Assembly (NCBI RefSeq): GCF_000743945.1
Contig: NZ_CP009238.1
Coordinates: 496,001-560,000 of the forward strand
Source: Basilea psittacipulmonis DSM 24701
Lineage (GTDB): Bacteria; Pseudomonadota; Gammaproteobacteria; Burkholderiales; Burkholderiaceae_B
DNA length: 64,000 nt
Reading direction: 5' to 3'
A program made the position numbers and the translations under genes. Of this stretch, positions 19,496 through 26,850 are shown piece after piece. Numbering within the stretch: the stretch's first letter is position 1; each line of letters starts with the position of its first letter. The notes beneath the pieces are model-generated. The model saw only the letters and a program-made list of their open reading frames with translations, made no database searches and had not been told where the DNA came from.

Positions 19496-20212
19496 ATGAA
19501 TAACATTCAATTTGAAAATGAAACGTTTTTGCTGAATACTCAAACGCTTGAATATTCCGTACAGCAGATGTTTTGTCTTGATTTTTGGAAAAAAGAAAAA
19601 AGAATATTAGGTCATGCGAAAGGTAGAGGCATTACTTGGTTTTTAAAAAGTGCAGATTTATTCGGTGTTGACACGGCTTTAAGACATTATTATCGAGGTG
19701 GATTGATCGGAAAATTAAATCGCGATCTGTTTTTGTACACTGATGAGCATAAAACACGAAGTTTTGCAGAATTTAATTTATTAAAACGTCTTCATGAATT
19801 AGGATTAGCTGTGCCTAAACCGATAGCAGCACGTATGCAAAAAGTCGGCGGTATTTTCTATCGAGCAGATATTTTGCTTGAAAAGATTGATGGGGCCAGT
19901 GATTTAACGGTCTTGTTGAAAACATCTTTACCTGAACTGGTTTGGGAACGTATTGGTCAGGAAATAAAAAAACTGCATCAGGCACAAGTGAATCATCGTG
20001 ATTTAAATTGTCATAATATTTTGATACAGTCTGGCACAGAGAAAATTTATCTGATTGATTTTGATAAATGTGCCATCGAATCGGGTGAACGATGGAAAGA
20101 AGAAAATTTATTGCGACTTAAACGTTCATTTGAAAAAGAAAAACAACGCATGGGCATTGTGTTTGATGATGCTTGTTGGATGTATTTGTTGAAAGGTTAT
20201 GAACGTGTTTAA
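19496..20212 (+). CDS. kdkA: 3-deoxy-D-manno-octulosonic acid (Kdo) kinase
   Basis: KdkA phosphorylates the Kdo of lipid A precursors at the inner membrane. It is known from Haemophilus, Bordetella and relatives, whose LPS has a single phosphorylated Kdo. The 238-residue protein has the family signs: GRGITWF, LRHYYRGGLIGKL near residue 62, the kinase catalytic loop HRDLNCHNIL near residue 165 and the metal-binding IDFDKC. It is divergent from the heptosyltransferase gene, with 88 bp between starts. Its presence predicts that the Kdo transferase of this organism is monofunctional, which can be tested elsewhere in the genome. Confidence 0.9.
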   Translation: MNNIQFENETFLLNTQTLEYSVQQMFCLDFWKKEKRILGHAKGRGITWFLKSADLFGVDTALRHYYRGGLIGKLNRDLFLYTDEHKTRSFAEFNLLKRLHELGLAVPKPIAARMQKVGGIFYRADILLEKIDGASDLTVLLKTSLPELVWERIGQEIKKLHQAQVNHRDLNCHNILIQSGTEKIYLIDFDKCAIESGERWKEENLLRLKRSFEKEKQRMGIVFDDACWMYLLKGYERV

Positions 20213-20552
20213 TCTATAAAACATCGTGGATAGTGATTTTGGGGATGTCTGATACGTCGCGTTTAATGCATCATGGATGAGGTTGTATTAACATATTTTG
20301 AAAGTTCTATCATCCACAAAATGATGGTGTGTTATGGATTCTGAACATCTTCAACTGTTCGTATTATGCTTGTTATAAGATTTTTTTGCAGAAAGTTAAT
20401 ATGAAAACAGTTGTGTCAGAATGTACTGGTTAAAAGATTTTTTATGTCATGAAGAAAGTTAAGGTAGTACGGCTATTCATTCACTTTTGAACAGTTATCA
20501 GATTCCATTATTTTGTAAGAAAAATTAAACTTCTTTTGACATCGATAATGTG
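20213..20552. other. Gene-free stretch between kdkA and the tsuAB pair
   Basis: About 340 bp of A/T-rich sequence with stops in all frames. The only open stretch with a start is a 14-codon frame at 20336 with no ribosome binding site. A consensus-like TTGACA lies at 20536-20541, but no -10 box follows at a proper distance. I see no RNA gene that I can name. Confidence 0.5.
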
Positions 20553-20593
20553 AAGACCTCTTCATTCTGCAAGAAAATTCAGAGGTCTTTTTA
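20553..20593 (+). terminator. Terminator-like hairpin far downstream of kdkA
   Basis: A perfect 9-bp stem AAGACCTCT / AGAGGTCTT with a 19-nt loop is followed by TTT on the plus strand. Read on the minus strand it lacks a T-run, so it suits plus-strand transcription better than the convergent tsuB. It lies 340 nt after kdkA, so it either ends a long 3' region or belongs to an unrecognised short transcript. Confidence 0.6.
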
Positions 20594-20602
20594 AATAAAA
20601 GT

Positions 20603-20827
20603 TTATTTCTTCACTACGGTAATCGTCCATTTCGCAGGATCGATTTGTGCAAAGTCCTTCACTTCATATCCTTCGTCGGCAGCCCATTGTGGAATGCTAT
20701 CGGTGGCCTGTGTGCAGTCAAACTCAATGATTAACTGATCGCCAGTATTGAGTTGGTTCATCGCGTTTTTTGCTTCGACTAAAGGAAAAGGGCAAACGTT
20801 ACCGACAGTGTTTAATTTAAGATCCAT
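20603..20827 (-). CDS. tsuB: TusA/SirA-family sulfur carrier, TsuB (YeeD)-like
   Basis: A 74-residue protein of the SirA/TusA/YeeD family: NTVGNVCPFPLVEAKNAM carries the signature CPxP with the reactive Cys12. These small proteins carry or process sulfane sulfur. When encoded next to a YeeE-type membrane protein they act with it in thiosulfate uptake (TsuA/TsuB, formerly YeeE/YeeD). The start overlaps the end of the membrane-protein gene by 16 nt, which fits coupled synthesis of a transporter and its partner. An alternative is a general TusA for tRNA thiolation, but the gene pairing argues for TsuB. Confidence 0.85.
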   Translation of the reverse strand: MDLKLNTVGNVCPFPLVEAKNAMNQLNTGDQLIIEFDCTQATDSIPQWAADEGYEVKDFAQIDPAKWTITVVKK

Positions 20828-21897
20828 TTATTTTCTCCTGATTGAGTGTTTAATAACGATTTTTGCTGAGGTCTCACGATAGTGAAATAAGCGGCAATCC
20901 ATGTTCCTAATGTAAAGAATAGTAATGAAATCCATCCTTGCCAGCTAAATAAGGCGGTTTCGACCATACCATTACCGACTGTACAACCACCTGCTAAACT
21001 GGCACCGATTCCCATTAACACACCACCAAATAGGCTACTGATAATGGTTTTAGTATCAGGGACGCGTACTCTAAATTCACCGCTTGCTTTGGCGGCAATA
21101 AACGAACCGATAAGAATGCCGATAACAAGCAATACACCCCAGTTGATGTAACGAGTATCAGCGGTGACAAGGTATTGAATAAGGTTTGCAGAAGGTGTGG
21201 TAATACCAAGTCCAAAGTTTCTGCCAGATGCGATGCTTAATGGCCAAGCAACGATGGCAATGACACCAATTAAGGTCGCAGTGAAAAAAGGGTGCCAACG
21301 TTTTTCAAACAGAAAATGTGCAATCCCTGTTCTTTTAGGTGGCAGTTCAGCGATCTTTGCTTTTGGTTTCGATAGTTCGCGAATAAGTAAATAAGCGACT
21401 AAAAGTACAAACAAAGTTAATAATATCCAAGATGAAATGCCTAACGTTTCATAGATAAAGGTGTCGCCTAGTGCAATGGATTTTAGCCCACGATTAGCAT
21501 CTCCTAAAGGACCTGTTCTCATGATGGCACTAAACAACATGTACATAAATAGGGCGATCCAACTGCCTACTAAGCCTTCACCTGAACGATACCAAGTACC
21601 GGTGGCACACCCGCCTGCTAATACAATACCGATACCAAACATTAATCCACCAGCAATTGTGGCAATTAAAGGAATAGGTTCAGCAGGGTTTTGCTTGATA
21701 ATACCCAAGTTTAAAAGTACGTAAATGCCGACGGATTGAATAGCAATAACCAGTAAGAATGCGATAAACATTCGTGATTTTTTTAGTAAGTATAAATCTC
21801 TTAATGCACCCGTTACGCAAAACCTGCCTCTTTGCAAAACGAATCCTAAAATCGCACCACATAGTAATCCAGTTAAGATCATGTTAATAATTCCCAC
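20812..21897 (-). CDS. tsuA: Thiosulfate transporter, YeeE/YedE family
   Basis: A 361-residue inner-membrane protein with about 9-10 hydrophobic segments. It has the internal pseudo-repeat of the YeeE/YedE family: AGGCATGTWYR in the first half and AGGCTVGNGMVE in the second. Three cysteines, Cys27 (GRFCVTGALRD), Cys97 and Cys305, match the conserved cysteines that pass thiosulfate along the pore in characterised YeeE. It is transcribed with the overlapping tsuB gene and divergently from the nitronate monooxygenase-like gene. The pair would supply reduced sulfur for cysteine synthesis and, indirectly, for the methionine genes nearby. Confidence 0.9.
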   Translation of the reverse strand: MGIINMILTGLLCGAILGFVLQRGRFCVTGALRDLYLLKKSRMFIAFLLVIAIQSVGIYVLLNLGIIKQNPAEPIPLIATIAGGLMFGIGIVLAGGCATGTWYRSGEGLVGSWIALFMYMLFSAIMRTGPLGDANRGLKSIALGDTFIYETLGISSWILLTLFVLLVAYLLIRELSKPKAKIAELPPKRTGIAHFLFEKRWHPFFTATLIGVIAIVAWPLSIASGRNFGLGITTPSANLIQYLVTADTRYINWGVLLVIGILIGSFIAAKASGEFRVRVPDTKTIISSLFGGVLMGIGASLAGGCTVGNGMVETALFSWQGWISLLFFTLGTWIAAYFTIVRPQQKSLLNTQSGENKWILN

Positions 21898-22315
21898 TAA
21901 AATAAGAAAAGCATGCTGTGTTAAAAAGTTTTTGGAATGATGATATTAAGAAGAACTTAATAAAATAATTCCTTACCTATAGATATAAACGATGTTGCGA
22001 TCTTGCTCAAGAGAATTATGCAGTTTTTGGCTGAAAAATTGAAATTTGTAGTAGTTTTAAAACATTGATTATTAATATATTTTTAATAATAGATTAAATG
22101 GAAGTATATCTTGTAAATAAAATCATATGCTTATTGATTTAAATAAATCGGTGCTTAATATTTTTTAAATAAATAAAATTCCATTTCTTATTTTTGAATC
22201 TTTAAATAAGTGTTTAAAAATCTACTTTCTGACAAAAAACTGACAGTTTTCTATCATTAAGCTGACAAATACATTACAATGTATGAGTTCTGTTTTGATA
22301 CATTAATGTTTTTTT
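21898..22315. other. Long A/T-rich divergent regulatory region
   Basis: About 418 bp between the divergent tsuA and nitronate monooxygenase-like genes with no open frame of note. It holds an A/T inverted repeat ATTATTAA-N7-TTAATAAT at 22068-22090. It also holds three copies of CTGACA at 22229, 22240 and 22262, and a TACAAT box at 22275-22280 about 36 nt before the plus-strand start. These would suit regulator binding and a promoter, but no regulator can be named from sequence. Confidence 0.45.
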
Positions 22316-23479
22316 ATGAAACACCTTTATAAACCTCTGAAAATCAGAGAAAAAGAGCTTATTCCTATTGTGCAAGGTGGAATGGGGGTAGGTATATCGG
22401 CAAGTAGCTTATCTAGTGCGGTTGCTAGAGAGGGTGGTGTAGGTACCATTGCTAGTATTGATTTGCGTCATTTGCACCCCGATTTATTAGAAGAATCAAA
22501 GGTTAATCCCTCAGCTGAAAATTTTTTACGTCTGAATCATATTGCCTTGGATAGAGAGATTAAAACGGCTTTGAAAAACAGCCAAGGCAAAGGCATGATT
22601 GCGGTCAACGTGATGAAAGCGGTAAAAGACTTTGAGGGCTTGGTTCGTCAATCTTGTGAATCAGGTGCTGAAGCAATTGTGATGGGGGCAGGGTTGCCTT
22701 TAGAACTTCCAGATTTAACGGCTGATTTTCCTCAGGTTTGTTTGTTTCCGATTTTGTCTGAATCTCGTGGTGTTCAAATTGTTTTGAAACGTTGGATGAA
22801 AAAGAATAGATTACCCGATGCGATTGTGATTGAACATCCTAATCATGCGGGTGGACACTTGGGGGCGACACAGATTACGGATTTAGGGCATGAACGTTTT
22901 AGTTTTCCGCGTGTGGTGGAAGAGGTTCATGAAATCTATAAAAACTTGGGCATTGAAAATGAGCATATTCCACTTATTTTGGCGGGTGGTATGGCTCATC
23001 ATAAGAAAATCGATACGGCTTTAAATGTTTGGGGAGCCGATGCGGTGCAGATTGGAACGGCCTTTGCGGTAACTCATGAAGGTGATGCACATCCAAACTT
23101 TAAGAAAGTCTTGGCGGATGCGGAAGAAGAGGATATTGCTGAATTTATGTCAGTAGCGGGATTGCCTGCCAGAGCGGTAAAAACCTCGTTCTTAGAAAAA
23201 TATTTGAAAAGTGAGTCTAAGTTACAATCTGTTGCTAAAGCTGATCCAAGAAGATGTACAGAGTCTTTTAACTGCTTGCAAGTCTGTGGTTTGCGAGATG
23301 GGATTAGTAAAATAGGCCAATTCTGTATTGATCAAAGACTTAGTGATGCGTTAAAAGGCGATTTGAAAAAAGGTCTATTCTTTAGAGGTAAAGATCCTTT
23401 GCCATATGGGCATGAATCTCGAAGTGTCAAAGATACGATTCATTACTTGTTGACAGGGGAATTGGTGCCAGCTGTTTAA
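22316..23479 (+). CDS. Nitronate monooxygenase-like flavoprotein (2-nitropropane dioxygenase family)
   Basis: A 387-residue FMN-dependent TIM-barrel protein. It opens with IPIVQGGMGVGIS-type residues, then has EHPNHAGGHLGA in the middle and ILAGGMAHHKKIDTAL and WGADAVQIGTAFAVTHEGDA in the phosphate-binding part. These are shared by nitronate monooxygenases and related enoyl reductases (FabK/PfaD). The C-terminal RRCTESFNCLQVCGLRDG, with three spaced cysteines, is a feature of one subgroup. The true substrate is unknown: detoxifying nitronates is the family default, and the divergent thiosulfate importer does not clarify it. A terminator follows. Confidence 0.8.
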   Translation: MKHLYKPLKIREKELIPIVQGGMGVGISASSLSSAVAREGGVGTIASIDLRHLHPDLLEESKVNPSAENFLRLNHIALDREIKTALKNSQGKGMIAVNVMKAVKDFEGLVRQSCESGAEAIVMGAGLPLELPDLTADFPQVCLFPILSESRGVQIVLKRWMKKNRLPDAIVIEHPNHAGGHLGATQITDLGHERFSFPRVVEEVHEIYKNLGIENEHIPLILAGGMAHHKKIDTALNVWGADAVQIGTAFAVTHEGDAHPNFKKVLADAEEEDIAEFMSVAGLPARAVKTSFLEKYLKSESKLQSVAKADPRRCTESFNCLQVCGLRDGISKIGQFCIDQRLSDALKGDLKKGLFFRGKDPLPYGHESRSVKDTIHYLLTGELVPAV

Positions 23480-23504
23480 CCATCAGTTGTTGAGATCGGG
23501 AAAG

Positions 23505-23534
23505 AAGACGTGCCTTAGTGTGCGTCTTTTTTTA
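23505..23534 (+). terminator. Rho-independent terminator after the nitronate monooxygenase-like gene
   Basis: The stem AAGACG / CGTCTT with a 12-nt loop is followed by a run of T residues, 26 nt after the stop codon. Confidence 0.8.
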
Positions 23535-23607
23535 TGGGTGTTTAAAAAAATGAAAATGTTTTTTTGAGATGCAGGTATGGGCCTGATCTAATCGTTTGGG
23601 TAAGAAA

Positions 23608-23974
23608 CACCAAGCTCGGATGTCTGATTTAGGGGATGTCTAAACGAGATGTGCTTAAACTCGTACAGTCTGAGTCGTTGAATAATAAATACCAAGCTCG
23701 GATGCTTGATTTAGGGCGTGTCTAAACGAGATATGCTTAAACCCGTACAGTCAGACCCGTTAAATGATAAACACCAAGCTAGGATGTCTGATTTAGGGGA
23801 TGTCTAAATGAGATGTGCTTAAACTCGTACAGTCTGAGTCGTTGAATAATAAACACCAAGCTCGGATGCTTGATTTAGGGTGTGTCTAAACGAGATGTGC
23901 ATAAACCCGTACAGTCTGATTCGTTGAATAATAAACACCAAGCTCGGATGTCTGATTTAGGGGATGTCTAAACG
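23608..23974. repeat. 82-bp tandem repeat array with alternating unit types, about 4.5 copies
   Basis: Copies begin at 23608, 23690, 23772, 23854 and 23936, an exact 82-bp period without a single indel. Units 1, 3 and 5 share TGTCTGATTTAGGGGATG, while units 2 and 4 share TGCTTGATTTAGGG(C/T)GTG, and units 2 and 4 also share ACCCGTACAG. The real repeat is therefore a 164-bp pair, and the array grew by duplicating pairs. The last, partial copy runs into the 3' end of metR and supplies its final codons and stop. There are no unique spacers and no coding potential. Confidence 0.92.
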
Positions 23975-24889
23975 TGATAAGCCAGGTAAAGTGGCGAAAC
24001 TTTGGGTTTGGACGGTGTGAAAGAAATCTTGTATATAAGCCATGTCCGTCATATTTTCACGCGTGGCTGCATATAATTCGCTAGTGAGTCCTTGAGGGGT
24101 GATTTTCTTGGCGATTACGTAGCCTCTTTGTAAATAAGGTAACACGGCCCAATAGGGTAGGGTTGCAATGCCTCGTTTGCTGGCGACTAATTGGACAATA
24201 GCAATCGTTAGTTCGCTAGTGCGTCGAGCAGGGTTGATATTGGCTGGTTCTAAGACTTTTCTGACGACATCCAACATATCGTCCGAAACGGGGTAAGTAA
24301 TCAATGTTTCGTTTTTGAAGTCGTTTGCTTCCCAGATTTCTTTTGAAGCTAGAGGGTGGTCTTTGGCACAAATACCGACCATTTCATAGGAAAACAGAGG
24401 TTGAAAATTAATGCCAGGAGTGGGTTCTACCTCTGAAACAACGGCCCAATCAGCACGATGTGAAAGTAATAGACCTACTGGATCTGTGTGAAATCCTGAA
24501 ACAATATCTAATTCAACTAAGGGCCAACTTTGTCTGAATAAATCCATTGCAGGCATTAGCCAATCAAAACAAGTGTGACACTCGATTGCAATCCGTAATT
24601 CACCCGCTTCACCCTCTTTAAGGCGTGCGACATCAAGTTCCGCTTCAATGACTTGAGGTAAGATACGGTGTGCAAGTTTGAGTAAACGTGTTCCTGCTGG
24701 TGTGAACCGAACAGGTTGTGTTTTACGTTCTAGTAATGGTAAGCTATATAAGTCTTCTAAGCCTTTTATTTGGTGAGACAGTGCGGATTGGGTAACACAG
24801 ACTCTTTCGGCAGCTAATGATAAACTACCTGTTTCTTCGATGGCTAATAATGTACGCAAATGGCGTAAATCAATATATATGGGCTTCAT
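23957..24889 (-). CDS. metR: LysR-family regulator of methionine genes, MetR
   Basis: A 310-residue LysR-type regulator. The N-terminal winged helix-turn-helix, DLRHLRTLLAIEETGSLSLA and TQSALSHQIKGLED (residues about 7-48), is typical of MetR. The effector domain contains the MetR-like RIAIECHTCFDWLMPAM. MetR activates metE and often metF with homocysteine as co-effector. The position supports this: it is divergent from metF, and the same 49-bp element lies in this intergenic region and before metE. The last residues, SRLDIP, and the stop codon lie inside an 82-bp repeat that continues downstream, so the C-terminus appears to have been set by, or to have founded, that array. Confidence 0.92.
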   Translation of the reverse strand: MKPIYIDLRHLRTLLAIEETGSLSLAAERVCVTQSALSHQIKGLEDLYSLPLLERKTQPVRFTPAGTRLLKLAHRILPQVIEAELDVARLKEGEAGELRIAIECHTCFDWLMPAMDLFRQSWPLVELDIVSGFHTDPVGLLLSHRADWAVVSEVEPTPGINFQPLFSYEMVGICAKDHPLASKEIWEANDFKNETLITYPVSDDMLDVVRKVLEPANINPARRTSELTIAIVQLVASKRGIATLPYWAVLPYLQRGYVIAKKITPQGLTSELYAATRENMTDMAYIQDFFHTVQTQSFATLPGLSRLDIP

Positions 24890-24909
24890 GAAAATAATTC
24901 ACTCAAACT

Positions 24910-24958
24910 ATGAAAATAAATAAGTTGAATTCATTCTAAAAGTACTGCATAGTATAAC
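24910..24958 (+). promoter_or_regulatory. MetR operator and promoter module upstream of metF
   Basis: This 49-bp stretch matches 26741-26789 before metE at 42 of 49 positions, including the first 18 bases. It contains ATGAA-N15-TTCAT, the spaced inverted-repeat form used by LysR regulators (the known MetR half-sites are TGAA/TTCA), followed by a conserved TAGTAT. A TTCATT box lies 17 bp before TATAAC and could be the core promoter of metF. Recurrence before two methionine genes, with metR divergent, makes a MetR-bound module the natural reading. Confidence 0.8.
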
Positions 24959-24967
24959 CTATTGTGA

Positions 24968-25909
<942 letters not shown>

Positions 25910-25935
25910 TTAGTTTTTCAGAATTTTAAGAAAAG

Positions 25936-25975
25936 ATGCCCATCTAGATAAAGATTTAGGTGGGTGTTTTTTTTT
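25936..25975 (+). terminator. Rho-independent terminator after metF
   Basis: CCCATCT and AGGTGGG pair (one G-T) around a 12-nt loop and are followed by about nine T residues. Confidence 0.85.
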
Positions 25976-26039
25976 GTCCATAAAATGTTCAAAAGAACGA
26001 AGAGAGGGGGGTACATGACGTATGCTGAAATCCTGAATG

Positions 26040-26280
26040 CTTGGATGGGTGAGGTAATAAAGTGTGTAAGATAGATGGGCAGGATGAGTGCGATGGACGA
26101 TCGGATCGAGTGGGCGTGAACCACTGGGATGATGGTGACATCAGGATTTAGGTGGTCGATGGGTGATAAAGTGTGTAAGATGGACGATCGGATCGAGTAG
26201 GTGGGAGCCGCTGGGATGACGGTGACATCAGGATTTAGGTGTGGGATGGGTGAGGTAATAAAGTGTATAAGATAGATGAG
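26040..26280. repeat. Imperfect 90-110 bp tandem repeats, G-rich strand
   Basis: The block GATGGGTGA(GGTA)ATAAAGTGTRTAAGAT occurs three times (starting near 26043, 26158 and 26246). GGACGATCGGATCGAGT occurs at 26095 and 26182, and GGTGACATCAGGATTTAGGTG twice. Spacing varies (87, 92, 109 bp) through small indels. The plus strand is rich in G and poor in C. There is no coding potential. The stretch 25976-26349 holds nothing else I can name. Confidence 0.8.
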
Positions 26281-26349
26281 AAAATAAATTCAGGGGAAGT
26301 TTTTGGTCAATTTTTGTTATTTTACTGTACAAAAACACAGTAATCAAGA

Positions 26350-26413
26350 AAAAGAAAAAAACCTTATAAATCAGTATGTTGGTATATATTCACATTGATT
26401 TATAAGGTTTTTT
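26350..26413 (-). terminator. Strong terminator of the tRNA-Leu transcript
   Basis: A perfect 18-bp inverted repeat (26356-26373 with 26396-26413), with 22 nt between the arms, lies downstream of the minus-strand tRNA gene. On the minus strand it ends in a long T-rich tail, as expected of a factor-independent terminator. Confidence 0.85.
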
Positions 26414-26436
26414 ATACAGTAGTTTAACCAGTATCT

Positions 26437-26521
26437 TGGTGCGAGCGGAGAGACTCGAACTCTCACACCTCACGGCGCTGGAACCTAAATCCAGTGCGTC
26501 TACCAATTCCGCCACGCTCGC
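26437..26521 (-). tRNA. tRNA-Leu (anticodon UAG)
   Basis: The minus strand folds as a class II tRNA of 85 nt. The acceptor stem is GCGAGCG / CGCTCGC, the anticodon arm CTGGA-TTTAGGT-TCCAG gives anticodon TAG, a variable arm follows, the T arm has GTTCGAGTC, and the 3' CCA is encoded. It reads leucine CUN codons. Promoter and terminator are both visible, so it is a single-gene transcript. Confidence 0.97.
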
Positions 26522-26537
26522 TCGCACATAAGCGATC

Positions 26538-26567
26538 ATTATAAAATTAGTCTTCTTTTTAAGGCAA
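26538..26567 (-). promoter_or_regulatory. Promoter of tRNA-Leu
   Basis: On the minus strand TTGCCT and TATAAT are separated by 18 bp, with the TATAAT box ending 16 nt before the tRNA 5' end. This is a near-consensus sigma-70 promoter. Confidence 0.85.
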
Positions 26568-26642
26568 GTGTTTTTTATACAGTCCGACTTGTTTGTATCA
26601 TTTTTTATACAAATCGTAATGAAACAGGTAAATTTTCTTGAG

Positions 26643-26713
26643 GGTAAGCAAAAGGATGGCGTGGAACTTAACGCTCTTTGTCCTTTATTTTGCTGTTTTT
26701 TATCTTGCTTACC
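26643..26713. other. Nested inverted repeats upstream of the metE promoter
   Basis: GGTAAGCAA (26643-26651) and TTGCTTACC (26705-26713) enclose a second possible hairpin in which GCAAAAGGA pairs with TCCTTTATTTTGC and is followed by TGTTTTTT. It lies between the tRNA-Leu promoter and the metE promoter module, outside both expected transcripts. It could be a short plus-strand RNA with its terminator or a binding region. I cannot assign it. A separate small hairpin (TTTGTAT / ATACAAA) lies near 26591. Confidence 0.4.
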
Positions 26714-26740
26714 TTCTTATGAAAAAAATTCAAGTCAAAT

Positions 26741-26789
26741 ATGAAAATAAATAAGTTGCATTCATTTTAAAAGTATCAGATAGTATCAC
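26741..26789 (+). promoter_or_regulatory. MetR operator and promoter module upstream of metE
   Basis: This is the second copy of the 49-bp module at 24910-24958 (42 of 49 identical), with the same ATGAA-N15-TTCAT symmetry and the same TAGTAT spacing. It ends 61 bp before metE. No SAM or cobalamin riboswitch structure is seen in the leader, so control by MetR is the simplest explanation. Confidence 0.8.
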
Positions 26790-26850
26790 TAACGAAATAT
26801 GAATTGAATTTGTATGCTTTGCCATGCAAAAAATTAATAGGAGTTAAATA

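Noticed and set aside
18408..19506. A longer heptosyltransferase with 33 extra N-terminal residues
   Set aside because: It would overlap the divergent kdkA start and adds residues not found in the GT9 fold.
20336..20380. A Leu-rich 14-codon leader peptide
   Set aside because: It has no ribosome binding site, no downstream biosynthetic gene and no attenuator next to it.
23608..23974. CRISPR-like array of regular repeats
   Set aside because: The repeats are directly adjacent with no unique spacers, and no cas genes are present in the window. The same holds for the 47741 and 49401 arrays.
26790..26850. A SAM or other riboswitch in the metE leader
   Set aside because: The leader after the promoter module is only about 60 bp and shows no multi-stem structure or terminator.
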